Under the pieces are notes generated by a model. It searched no databases, was not told the DNA's origin, and saw only the letters and a program-made list of their open reading frames with translations. DNA of 64,000 nucleotides, taken from the NCBI RefSeq assembly GCF_009380155.1, contig NZ_WHUV01000001.1, positions 1,178,001 to 1,242,000 of the forward strand, in the 5' to 3' direction. Both the position numbers and the translations under genes were made by a program. This DNA is from Pseudomonas piscis (GTDB lineage Bacteria > Pseudomonadota > Gammaproteobacteria > Pseudomonadales > Pseudomonadaceae). Shown here one piece after another: positions 9,137-16,958 of the stretch; the stretch's first letter is position 1; each line of letters starts with the position of its first letter.

Positions 9137-9289
9137 TGTGTGGAGAGCCCAGGCATGGAAGGCCGGTCGCAAGGTTGGCCTCAGGTTTTTGCTTTGCTTG
9201 CTCCGTGTCGGGTTTTCAGTAGGTGCCGGTATGCGTTATCGTGCGCCGCGCCCCGAGCCAGAGGGGCGATGCGACCCAGGCGAGGAATC

Positions 9290-9718
9290 ATGGGCAAGGC
9301 GAGAGTGATAGGTACCACCATCGAGGCGATCCGCGCTGCCGAGGCGGCATTGGGGCGGGCCTTGCCCCGATCGTTCAGGGATTGGCTGCTGGAGCACAAC
9401 GGCAAGGCGCTAGGTGCGCTGGAGGTGTTTCCGGTGTTCGATGCCCGTGATCCACGCAAGACCTGGGAGTCGATCGTGCGCCACTTCCAGGGCGGCTGGC
9501 AGGCTTGGCTGGACAACTTCGAGGGGCGAACCGTGGAGTGCTCCAGCCTGCTGCCGTTCGCCCAATTCGGGACCGGCGATTACTACTGTTTCGACTATGC
9601 CTTGCTCGGCGATGCCGGCGAGCCGCGGGTGGTGCTGTGGTCCCATGAGACTGGCCGAACCTCTGCCGTTGCAGACAGCTATGGGGCCTTCCTGGTCACG
9701 ACCGATCAGCCGCGGTAG
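9290..9718 (+). CDS. SMI1/KNR4-family protein (possible orphan immunity protein)
   Basis: A 142-residue protein with the SMI1/KNR4 fold pattern: TIEAIRAAEAALGRALPRSFRDWLLEHNG near residues 10-38 (two short helices, then the L-P-x-x-y/f-x-x-w/f-L-x-x-x-N-G motif), then VFPVFD and a C-terminal DYYCFDYAL...GEPRVVLWSHE strand pair. In bacteria many members neutralise contact-dependent or type VI toxins. Here no toxin is adjacent, but the next gene, convergent at 43 bp, is a Tla3-like T6SS adapter. The ATG at 9290 has GCGAGGA upstream; a longer reading frame from 9140 lacks family similarity and is not used. Confidence 0.72.
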   Translation: MGKARVIGTTIEAIRAAEAALGRALPRSFRDWLLEHNGKALGALEVFPVFDARDPRKTWESIVRHFQGGWQAWLDNFEGRTVECSSLLPFAQFGTGDYYCFDYALLGDAGEPRVVLWSHETGRTSAVADSYGAFLVTTDQPR

Positions 9719-9760
9719 CACCCCGGCTGGCGCCGCACAGGGTTTTCATTCCGCGAAGCG

Positions 9761-11263
9761 CTACCGCACTGCTGTCGGCTGCGCTGAAGGCACGGCTGGC
9801 GGTTTTTCGGTTCTGGCGGTTTGCGGCATCAGGTTGACGCCGAAATGATCATTGCCTGAAGGCTTCCTGCCAGGTGTTGGCGAGGTCACGGCAATGATCG
9901 TCGCCTGTTCCGGGCGGCGCATCGGCATGACTACGCTGGTGTCCGCGTTGAGGTAACTGGCCATCGTCGCCAGAGTGAGGCCAACAAACGGTGAGGCTGA
10001 GCCGGTGTCACCCAAACGCTGGGTCAAATCGTAGCTTTCGCGCGAGTCGAGCAAATCCAGCGGACTGTGTGCGGCGCTGAGTGCCGGCAGCAGTTGTGCC
10101 AGGGGGGTGGTGTGCGGACCACCGTCAAAGAACACTCGAACCGCTTTCTGAGCGAGTCCGTCAGTGGCCTCTTTCCAGCCAGAGGCCAGTTTGGCGGTCA
10201 GGGCGTCACCCTTGAGGCGTTCGCCATTGTCTGGCCGCAGCAAGGACACCGTGACCGGTCGATGCAGTTTGGCCAGCACTGGTTGCGCATCCCATTGTTC
10301 GAACGCACGCTGAGTCCAGGGTTGAGGAATGAAGGTCGTAGGCTGGAACTCCACTGCGGGTTTATTCCTGCCCCAGCCAGTGAACTCCGGGTCGATTCTG
10401 TTCGCGTTGACCTTGGCAAATTGCGCGTAGTAACGCAGCCACTCGACGCGCTCGGGGCGCCCGACAACCATGGCAACCATGGTGTCGGTGAGTTCGCCCG
10501 GCTTGCGTGGGCCAGGTCCACCGATCAGCGGCGCCTTTTTCGCCGACAGCGCAAACGACATGCTGAACCCTTCTACGTTGTAGACCAGGACAGCGGGGAG
10601 GTCAGGGTTCTGTTCGAACAGACTGAACAGATTTTCCACCAGGCCTTCGGGAGTATCACTGCAGACCACGCCATCTTGCAGGTTGCGCACGCGATGCCAG
10701 TGAAGGCCTGCTTCCGGGCGGTAGCGGTTGACCATGTCCGAGAGCATTTCCCGGGTTCTTTGCGGGGAGTAGCGCAGGTTCGGTGTGTCGGGACTCCAGC
10801 CACGAACGACCGTGATGGTCGGAATCGGCCACTTCTCAATGAAGTTGCGCAGGCCCAACTCCAGCGCATCGGCCTTGCGCTTGTCATAGGCCATGTCTTT
10901 GTCGTCGCCATCCACCGGATACTGTTTCGGGTCGGTGGGTAGGATACTGCCCACGTGGAGGGCTTTGGCCTGCTTTGCATTCTGCTCCTGCAAGGCTTTC
11001 CAGGCCTGGCCCTGACGGAACACGTCGAGGCTCAGGCCAATGGCGAGTACATCCAGAGTGTCCAGGTGGGATGAGGAGGCAGGGGCGCGATAACGGGCAT
11101 CAACCGGCATGGTGGCGTTCCCCTTGGCCGAGGCATAGGCAGTCACGGGTGAAGCTGCGCTGGCAAAACAACGGCTAACCGTGGATGGGTGTTCAGCCGC
11201 CTGAACCAGAGGGCTGGTCAAGAGCAGGCCGGTGAAAAACCAACTAGCAACCTCGAGGCGCAT
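9761..11263 (-). CDS. Tla3-like type VI lipase adapter protein (DUF2875)
   Basis: A 500-residue protein with an N-terminal signal or anchor (WFFTGLLLTSPLVQAAEH). The body carries features I associate with the DUF2875/Tla3 family: LDVLAIGLSLDVFRQGQAW near 70-90, a D-P-K-x-Y-P segment, EKWPIPTITVVRGWSP near 140-155, and VLVYNVEGFSMSF near 220. In P. aeruginosa, Tla3 loads the lipase Tle3 onto VgrG2b; here neither lipase nor VgrG is present. Its ATG overlaps (TGATG) the stop of a 41-codon frame upstream, which implies translational coupling. The C-terminal ~40 residues are low-complexity and Pro-rich. The family assignment is from memory and should be verified. Confidence 0.6.
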   Translation of the reverse strand: MRLEVASWFFTGLLLTSPLVQAAEHPSTVSRCFASAASPVTAYASAKGNATMPVDARYRAPASSSHLDTLDVLAIGLSLDVFRQGQAWKALQEQNAKQAKALHVGSILPTDPKQYPVDGDDKDMAYDKRKADALELGLRNFIEKWPIPTITVVRGWSPDTPNLRYSPQRTREMLSDMVNRYRPEAGLHWHRVRNLQDGVVCSDTPEGLVENLFSLFEQNPDLPAVLVYNVEGFSMSFALSAKKAPLIGGPGPRKPGELTDTMVAMVVGRPERVEWLRYYAQFAKVNANRIDPEFTGWGRNKPAVEFQPTTFIPQPWTQRAFEQWDAQPVLAKLHRPVTVSLLRPDNGERLKGDALTAKLASGWKEATDGLAQKAVRVFFDGGPHTTPLAQLLPALSAAHSPLDLLDSRESYDLTQRLGDTGSASPFVGLTLATMASYLNADTSVVMPMRRPEQATIIAVTSPTPGRKPSGNDHFGVNLMPQTARTEKPPAVPSAQPTAVR

Positions 11264-11388
11264 CAGGCGATGCCCCCCAAACGGGCAGGCTCGCCTTTTA
11301 TGAATGTGGTCCGGGGCTGGGTGGCCACTGTTGGGCCTGTCGAATGATTGGTGGGTACAGGCCTTTTCGGCTGGGCGGGGTCAGTCAT
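11263..11388 (-). CDS. 41-residue small ORF coupled to the Tla3-like gene, possible gene remnant
   Basis: It starts at ATG 11388 (MTDPAQPKRPVPTNHST...) behind a strong GGAGGAAATACACG ribosome site and ends in GGIA with TGA overlapping the ATG of the Tla3-like gene. It is polar, Pro/Thr-rich and without a hydrophobic segment. The perfect RBS and the TGATG overlap argue that it is translated. It may be a genuine small coupling peptide, or the N-terminal stub of a larger effector (a Tle3-type lipase is expected at this place) joined by deletion to its own last codons. I cannot decide between these. Confidence 0.5.
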   Translation of the reverse strand: MTDPAQPKRPVPTNHSTGPTVATQPRTTFIKGEPARLGGIA

Positions 11389-11503
11389 CGTGTATTTCCT
11401 CCATGAACATTATCCCGTTGGTTCCGACGATTGGGGGTAAGCGTCTGTCCGGGTTGTTGGCTGCTACCCGACGCAAGTCGGCGGGTGTCGTGATGAGCAG
11501 ACC
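11381..11503 (-). pseudogene. C-terminal gene fragment upstream of the coupled small ORF
   Basis: An open stretch of 40 codons after an in-frame TAA (11506-11504) that reads like real protein: GLLITTPADLRRVAANNPD..., ending in MFMEEIHDD. Its stop TGA overlaps the second codon of the following 41-residue ORF, the spacing typical of operon neighbours, and the RBS of that ORF lies inside it. No good start codon or 5' part remains, so I call it the tail of a decayed gene. The frame before the TAA (positions ~11504-11585) is also open for about 25 codons. Confidence 0.45.
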
Positions 11504-11588
11504 TTATGAGTCGATGAGCCTCATTTGGCTCCCATCGGGTGATGACTCCAGCACGCCGCCAGGGCATGACGGATTTATCGGCTGAGGC

Positions 11589-12323
11589 CTATGGGCGCTG
11601 CACCTCAAATATGAAGGGGTCGCCCTGAGTCGGGAAGCGCAACAGGTACTGCGCTACCGGTTTCTTTTCATCAGGCACCCGATAATCCACTGTCAGCCCG
11701 GTCGGGTTGTTTTCCTGCTCCGCGCCCTGGTAGGCGTTTTCCGGATAGCTGAACAGGTGGCGGGGCGACTTGCGAATGGCCGAACAAGAGGCGAACAGCG
11801 GCGGTAACGCGTACAAATGCTGACCGTGTACCAGCAACACCTGGGTATACCGATCACCATGGCCACTGCTGAGGTACTGCATTTCCACGCAGGTCGCGGC
11901 GCCTTGGTGCCAGACCGTGGCTGTCGCCAGGTTTTCCGGATCGATGGGATCGCCGACGGGCCATTGCGATGGGGCGAGGTTGATTGCATCGTGCAGTGGC
12001 CAACGCTGTGTGCCGATCGTGAGGGCCTCGCCATCGAAGACCATTTCGGGCGTATCTTTAGGCGGATCGAGATTCAGCCCACCGGGTGCGCTCCACAGCT
12101 GGTCAAAACGCTCGAGCGCCGGGCGCATGGCATTGACCCACAGGCATTGCCGTGGCGACTCCGAGCAGGGCATGGCCAGTTCAGTACCGGGTCCTGTGAA
12201 CAGGTTGTCGCCCAGGGACTGATAAAAAGCACGGTAATCGGTGAAGCGTACCGGGGATGCCTGTAGCAGAAGGGGCAGGCTCGCGCCGAAAAGCAGGCTA
12301 AGACAACGGGTGAGTGTTCTCAT
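11589..12323 (-). CDS. Secreted hypothetical protein upstream of the Tla3-like gene
   Basis: A 244-residue protein with a clean Sec signal peptide (TRCLSLLFGASLPLLLQASP) and no lipobox, thus probably periplasmic. Several cysteines (ELAMPCSES, CLWVNAM, ATCVEM, ASCSAI) could form disulfides. Motifs such as FTDYRAFYQSLGDNL and YLLRFPTQGDPFIFEV do not point me to a known family. It is read in the same direction as the fragment, small ORF and Tla3-like gene downstream, so it may belong to the same former type VI effector module, for example as a periplasmic immunity protein; that is only an inference. ATG 12323 has AAGGAG at the correct distance. Confidence 0.65.
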   Translation of the reverse strand: MRTLTRCLSLLFGASLPLLLQASPVRFTDYRAFYQSLGDNLFTGPGTELAMPCSESPRQCLWVNAMRPALERFDQLWSAPGGLNLDPPKDTPEMVFDGEALTIGTQRWPLHDAINLAPSQWPVGDPIDPENLATATVWHQGAATCVEMQYLSSGHGDRYTQVLLVHGQHLYALPPLFASCSAIRKSPRHLFSYPENAYQGAEQENNPTGLTVDYRVPDEKKPVAQYLLRFPTQGDPFIFEVQRP

Positions 12324-12650
12324 CGATGCTCCTTGGCGCTGGATGCCTTGATGGATCCCGCAGGGGGGGGCCAGAAGATCGTTTTGCCGGTAGCAACAAC
12401 CCATGACTGAGCCTGACCCACTTTGAACGATGAGCTAAAAGACACATGTCACAAGGCTTTCAGCGGTTTTAGTAAAGAACTAACCGTCCTAGCCTTTTTC
12501 CGATGGGGCAATATGAAACGCCGAAGGCACCTATGGGGCGGTGCTGGCTGAGGTCTCGCTGCTGTTTGCGGATGCATTCGCAAGCGGACCTCGAAATGCT
12601 CCCAGCTGATTGCAGTCATGTACATGCACCGCTGGAGGCCTTGAAATACT

Positions 12651-12724
12651 TGGAGCGGGTGAAGGGAATCGAACCCTCGTTATCAGCTTGGGAAGCTGGA
12701 GTAATGCCATTATACGACACCCGC
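12651..12724 (-). tRNA. tRNA-Gly (CCC)
   Basis: 74 nt including an encoded CCA end. The 7-bp acceptor stem is GCGGGTG / CACCCGC with discriminator U. The anticodon loop is TTCCCAA (anticodon CCC), and the T-loop is GGTTCGATTCC. Its 3' end faces the accessory Tla3 patch. Confidence 0.93.
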
Positions 12725-12876
12725 TCGAACGGCTGACTTTGTACCAGATGTGGCCGTGGATTTGAAGTTTTTCTTTATCCGATCTGTACTTGCGTGCCCC
12801 TTCGATATTGCCAGGGCGCGCCACGCGTCCGCTATTCATGAGGTTCGAGGACGGTGGCGGCCTGTGGGAAATCCCA

Positions 12877-13761
12877 TCAACTGGCACGCGCATGCTGGCC
12901 CAGGGCGTAGTGCGGGCGCGCCTGGTGCTCATGCTGGCCTGGCTTGAGGAAGCTCAGCAGGGCCCGGCGGCTGTCGCGACAGGCGGCCTTGTGCTCCATG
13001 TCGAGAAAGTGCCCGGTGGCCTGGATGGTGCTGAAGCTCGAATGCCGCACATGGTTGGCGAACAACTGGGCATCCTTGGCCGAGGTGTACTCATCCCATT
13101 CGCCATTGATGAACAATACCGGGACCTGGATGTTGCGCGCCGCCTTGACGTAGCACTGGCGATCGCCGTGCAGCATGTGGCTGATGTGGAAGTGCATCTG
13201 CCCGTACTCATGCTCGGCCAGGCTGCTCACATGGCGGTAGTTGAAGCGCTTGAACAGCGATGGCAGGTGCTTGCCGATGGTGTCGTTGACCAGATGGCCG
13301 ACGCGATGGCGGTCAAGGCTGCCAAGGTAGTCGACTCCACGCTCCAGGTAGTCGCGCATCGGATCGTTGATCACCGGCGAGAACGAACTGATCACTGCCT
13401 TTTCGATGCGCCGTGGACGCTGGGACAACGCCTGCAGGGTCGCGGCCCCACCCCAGGAAAACGACAGCACATGCGCGGCGGCGAAGTGTTCGATGAGCTC
13501 CAGCAGGATCTGCCCCTCGATTTCCTTGGTCAGCATGCGCTCATGCCGGTTATGGGCCTTGGAGCGACCTGCATAGGGCTGGTCGTAGAGCACCACGTTG
13601 AACTGCGGATGGAGGTTCTTCACGGTCTGGGCAAAGGACGCCGTGGTCGCCATCGAGCCATTGACCAGGACGATGGTCTTTTCTGCGGCCTCTGCGCGAT
13701 AGAACTCCGTGTAAACCCGATACTGACCCTGTATATCCAGCACAGCGATTTCTGGCCTCAT
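12877..13761 (-). CDS. phaG: PhaG, (R)-3-hydroxyacyl-ACP transacylase/thioesterase
   Basis: A 294-residue cytosolic alpha/beta-hydrolase-fold enzyme that links fatty-acid synthesis to medium-chain PHA by releasing or transferring (R)-3-hydroxyacyl groups from ACP. It matches PhaG closely by recall: start MRPEIAVLDIQGQYRVYTEFY, VLVNGSMATTASFAQTV, DQPYAG, the nucleophile motif SFSWGG, NDTIGKHLPSLFKRFNYRHV, and GHFLDME with the likely catalytic His. Length equals the P. putida protein (~295). RhlA is the nearest relative but differs in these signatures. ATG 13761 has AGGAG nine bases upstream; an earlier in-frame ATG is rejected. No other pha gene is nearby, as is usual. Confidence 0.9.
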   Translation of the reverse strand: MRPEIAVLDIQGQYRVYTEFYRAEAAEKTIVLVNGSMATTASFAQTVKNLHPQFNVVLYDQPYAGRSKAHNRHERMLTKEIEGQILLELIEHFAAAHVLSFSWGGAATLQALSQRPRRIEKAVISSFSPVINDPMRDYLERGVDYLGSLDRHRVGHLVNDTIGKHLPSLFKRFNYRHVSSLAEHEYGQMHFHISHMLHGDRQCYVKAARNIQVPVLFINGEWDEYTSAKDAQLFANHVRHSSFSTIQATGHFLDMEHKAACRDSRRALLSFLKPGQHEHQARPHYALGQHARAS

Positions 13762-14085
13762 GTCATAAGACTCCTGGCAAGCGGGTATGCGCGCATACGA
13801 TTGAGTGTGCACGGTCAATGTGACAGGTAGGCATACGCCTGGAATCGAAGCCCATGTCGATCCGGTAAGGCAGGTCGACGGGTGTTGTTATAGGCGGGCG
13901 GTTACCGGGGGAATGCAGAGCTGGCAGGGCTCAGGCCGGTGGAAGACTTATTGGTTTTCTTTTGTGACTGGTCGGTCACTATTCGGCCGACGGACTGATT
14001 CAAGCAGGGCAATCCCGAACCTGCAAGTGCCGTTGGGTAAATTGTTCGACAGCTTCCGCCCAGTGGTCGTCCTGTACCCAGGCCT
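13762..14085. promoter_or_regulatory. Intergenic region upstream of phaG with palindromes
   Basis: 324 bp without a gene. It holds a perfect 14-bp palindrome GTATGCGCGCATAC (13785-13798), 24 bp before the phaG start, a related GGCATACGCC at ~13830-13839, and GTGAC-N6-GTCAC (13964-13979). These may be regulator sites; no confident sigma-70 promoter was picked out. Confidence 0.4.
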
Positions 14086-14778
14086 TCAGATCAGGGCGAT
14101 CTCGGCGGCGCTGAGCGCCCGGTATGCACCGGGGGCCAGGCCCGCGTCGAGCACTAGCGGGCCCATGCGCTCGCGATGCAGACGCAGGACCTTGTTGTCG
14201 AAGTGGCCGAACATGCGCTTGACCTGGTGGTAGCGCCCTTCGACGATGCTCAGCCGGGCGCTGCGGGGGCCAAGGATCTGCAACTGGGCAGGCAGGGTGG
14301 TGAGGTCTTCGAAAGTGAAATACAGGCCGCGGGCGAAGGTCTCGACATATTCGGGGCCGATCTCCTGCTCGGTCTCCACGTAGTAGAGCTTGGGCAGCTT
14401 GGTCTGCGGTTGGGTCAGGCGCCGTGACCAGCTGCCGTCGTTGGTGATCAGCATCAGCCCGGTGGTGTTGTAGTCCAGGCGTCCGGCGATGTGCAGGTCC
14501 TGTGGATCGGGCTCGTGGATCAGTTCGAGCACCGTCTTGTGCTCGGGATCGCGAGTGGCGCTGACGCAGCCCATGGGCTTGTGCAGCATGAAGTAGCGTG
14601 CGGGCTTGCCGGCCTGAAGCAATTCGTCATCCAGTTCCACCCGGCTGAACTCGCGGACTTCGACCCTGGGATCGCTGACCGCCTGGCCATCGATGCGCAC
14701 CCGGCGCTGGGCCAGGAGCAGCCGTACCTGCTGGCGGTTGAAACGTGGCAGGTTGCTGAGGAAACGATCAAGGCGCAT
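14086..14778 (-). CDS. rsuA: 16S rRNA pseudouridine(516) synthase
   Basis: A 230-residue RsuA/RluB/E/F-family enzyme that isomerises uridine 516 of 16S rRNA. Residues 1-58 form an S4 RNA-binding domain (RLDRFLSNLPRFNRQQVR). The catalytic motif GRLDYNTTGL has its Asp at residue 102, the same number as in E. coli RsuA. KLPKLYYVE, the C-terminal EGRYHQVKRMFGHF and LHRERMGPL complete the family signatures. Length matches RsuA. It is followed at 33 bp, on the same strand upstream, by a CWC-type small protein, so the two are probably co-transcribed. Confidence 0.9.
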   Translation of the reverse strand: MRLDRFLSNLPRFNRQQVRLLLAQRRVRIDGQAVSDPRVEVREFSRVELDDELLQAGKPARYFMLHKPMGCVSATRDPEHKTVLELIHEPDPQDLHIAGRLDYNTTGLMLITNDGSWSRRLTQPQTKLPKLYYVETEQEIGPEYVETFARGLYFTFEDLTTLPAQLQILGPRSARLSIVEGRYHQVKRMFGHFDNKVLRLHRERMGPLVLDAGLAPGAYRALSAAEIALI

Positions 14779-14811
14779 GGGACAGGGCAGCGGGCGGCAG
14801 TGGATGCGGGT

Positions 14812-15036
14812 TCATGGTCGGGGGTTCGCGCCTTCGCCGTGGCTCAGTTGCGCCTCGACCCCGGCGCAGCGCGGACACAGGCAGGACTGGTTGCGCAACT
14901 CTGGCGGCAGGGCTTGGATGATGGCCGGGTCGATGCTCACGCCGTAGCACCAGCAGGCCCGGCCGGCACTGCGTGGGTCAGCCAGGGTGCAGTCGTTGCG
15001 GGCGCCACAGGCGGGGCAGGACTCGGGTCGGTTCAT
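14812..15036 (-). CDS. Cysteine-rich CWC-family small protein
   Basis: A 74-residue protein with the Cys-rich CWC pattern: CPACGARNDC, GRACWCYGV (the CWC motif), and CLCPRC near residue 52. The four C-x(2)-C-type pairs suggest a small zinc-binding fold. Function is unknown. It lies directly upstream of rsuA in the same direction, an arrangement I have seen for this family, and may be co-expressed with it. ATG 15036 is the only plausible start. Confidence 0.78.
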   Translation of the reverse strand: MNRPESCPACGARNDCTLADPRSAGRACWCYGVSIDPAIIQALPPELRNQSCLCPRCAGVEAQLSHGEGANPRP

Positions 15037-15302
15037 GGTCGGGGCGAGAGCGGCCTGGTACGGGACGAAGGAGCGTGCAGGGTGTCTGCCGATGGCCGGC
15101 GGGTCAAGTCGTTGCTGACGGTTCGCCGGGGTTTTTCATCGGGCTGGGGGGAGGATACCGGTGGTCGCAGACATGTATCAATGTGTTGCATAAAACGCAC
15201 TGAAAGGCGTTTTCACGGTCAGATATTTCGTCAATTGGCCATTTGCCGATTGCCGCCCGCCAGCGTCGCTGGTGTGGCTTCTTCGCGGTCCAGGAGGCCG
15301 CC

Positions 15303-15683
15303 ATGTATCGTCGACTTCTGCTGATTGCCTTGCTGGGTTCCAGCCTCTCTGCCTGCGCGCCTTACTACGCCGGGGACTACTACGATTCGCAGATCTACAG
15401 CTCCCCGGCGCCGGCCTATTACTACGGTGGCGGTTCTTCCTATTACTACTCCACCGGGCGTGGTTACCACGCGCCGCGCTACTACCAGCCTGCGCCCCGG
15501 TATTACCAGCCGTCCCCGCGTTACTACCAGGCGCCGCGCGCGTTGTACCGGCCATATCCGGACCGGGGCTGGGGCGGGCACGACCGCCGCGGCAACTGGA
15601 ACAACAATGGCGGCAGCCATGATTGGGGCGGCCATGGCCACCATGACCGTGGCGACCGTGGCCGGGGAGGGCGCGGCCACTGA
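15303..15683 (+). CDS. Tyr/Gly/His-rich lipoprotein
   Basis: A 126-residue predicted lipoprotein: MYRRLLLIALLGSSLSAC gives a lipobox L-S-A-C with Cys18. The mature part is of low complexity: multiple YYY runs, three tandem seven-residue repeats of the type APRYYQP (about residues 58-79), then a C-terminal tail rich in Gly, His, Asp and Arg. AGGAGG lies just upstream of ATG 15303, so translation is well supported. I do not assign a function; such proteins are usually anchored in the envelope. Codon use shows the strong C/G third-position preference of the host. Confidence 0.75.
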   Translation: MYRRLLLIALLGSSLSACAPYYAGDYYDSQIYSSPAPAYYYGGGSSYYYSTGRGYHAPRYYQPAPRYYQPSPRYYQAPRALYRPYPDRGWGGHDRRGNWNNNGGSHDWGGHGHHDRGDRGRGGRGH

Positions 15684-15714
15684 TCCACGGTTGTCGATTC
15701 TTTCCTGGGACTAA

Positions 15715-16827
15715 CTAGTAGTCGGTGAGGTCCGCCAGTGGATGGCGGCCTTCCCAGACCTTGTGGAAGTGCGCCTGCACCACGGCCTCCGGCACTCCGT
15801 TGATGTCCGCCCAGTGCCAGTGTGGCCGCTGGTCCTTGTCGATCAGGCGCGCGCGTACCCCCTCGGCGAATTCCGGGTGGCGGCAACAGTTCAGGCTCAG
15901 GGTGTATTCCATCTGGAACACTTCGGCCAGGGACAGGTAGCGCGCCCGGCGGATCTGTTCCCAGACCAGGTGGGCGGTCAATGGGCAGCCTTCGCCCAGG
16001 GTCTTGGCCGCACGGCTGTAGAGGGTGTCCGGATGGTCGCGCAGCTGGCTGATGGCGCGCCAGGCGCAGGCCACGTCGCTGACATCCAGCCATTGGTCGA
16101 TCTGTGGTCGGCGGGGCAGCCACTGGGCTTCGGGCAACTGCCCCAGGGCTTCTTGCTGCAGGGCGCGGAACAAGCTGTTGAGCTGGCGCGGAGTCTGTTC
16201 CTGCCAGTTCAGTTGCAGCAGGCCCTCGATCAGTTCTTCTTGCTGTTCATCCAGCAGGAAACGGTCGGCGAGATCCAGGTCCAGGGCATCGCGGGCGTTG
16301 ATGTGGGCGCCGGTGAGGCCGAGGAACAAGCCGAGCTTGCCGGGCATGCGCGAAAGGAACCAACTGGCCCCCACGTCGGGATACAGGCCGATGCTGATTT
16401 CCGGCATCGCCAGGCGGCTGCTGGGGGTGACGATTCGGATTCCAGCCCCCTGCAACAGGCCCATGCCGCCGCCGAGCACATAACCATGCCCCCAGCAGAT
16501 CAGCGGCTTGGGGTAGGTGTGCAGGCGATAGTCCAGGCGATATTCGGCGGCGAAGAAATGCCCGGCCAGGGCCGGCACCTCGCCCGGATGCGCCAGGCAG
16601 GCCTGGGCCAGGCTGCGAACCTCGCCCCCGGCGCAGAAGGCCTTGGCGCCGTTGCCGCGCAGCAGGACACAGGCCACTTGCGGATCCTTGGCCCAGGCTT
16701 CGAGACGCTCGGCCAGTTGCTGGATCATGGGCAGCGAGAGGGCATTGAGGGACTTTTCCGCGTCCAGGGTGGCGATGGCGATACGCGCGCCACCGGTGGC
16801 GGTGAGTTCTTCGACGTGCAGGTTCAT
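15715..16827 (-). CDS. Enoyl-CoA hydratase/isomerase family, 3-hydroxyisobutyryl-CoA hydrolase-like
   Basis: A 370-residue crotonase-fold enzyme. Residues 1-190 hold the fold (LNALSLPMIQQLAERL; oxyanion-hole segment GNGAKAFCAGGEVRSL; GHGYVLGGGMGLLQGA; AMPEISIGLYPDVGASWFLSR with the catalytic Glu and Asp of the HIBYL-CoA hydrolase group). The ~180-residue C-terminal extension is typical of 3-hydroxyisobutyryl-CoA hydrolases, which act in valine breakdown. No valine genes are next to it, so the substrate remains an inference. I chose ATG 16827 (MNLHVEEL) because GAGG is well placed upstream; an ATG 21 bases earlier is possible. Confidence 0.8.
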   Translation of the reverse strand: MNLHVEELTATGGARIAIATLDAEKSLNALSLPMIQQLAERLEAWAKDPQVACVLLRGNGAKAFCAGGEVRSLAQACLAHPGEVPALAGHFFAAEYRLDYRLHTYPKPLICWGHGYVLGGGMGLLQGAGIRIVTPSSRLAMPEISIGLYPDVGASWFLSRMPGKLGLFLGLTGAHINARDALDLDLADRFLLDEQQEELIEGLLQLNWQEQTPRQLNSLFRALQQEALGQLPEAQWLPRRPQIDQWLDVSDVACAWRAISQLRDHPDTLYSRAAKTLGEGCPLTAHLVWEQIRRARYLSLAEVFQMEYTLSLNCCRHPEFAEGVRARLIDKDQRPHWHWADINGVPEAVVQAHFHKVWEGRHPLADLTDY

Positions 16828-16958
16828 CGTGACCTCGTTGCTAAACAAGAGCGGTCAGTATGATCGCTGTGGGGGAAAGTGCCGGTTATGTGTCAGATCA
16901 ATTGACAAGCGAAGTCGGCTTTCCTAGGGTGCGGCCATTGTTTTTCTCGGGCATGGCC

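Noticed and set aside
12651..12724. tRNA-Gly as the attachment site of a genomic island carrying the Tla3 patch
   Set aside because: I looked for a direct repeat of the tRNA 3' end near 9.7-12.4 kb and saw none; no integrase is present. The placement is suggestive only.
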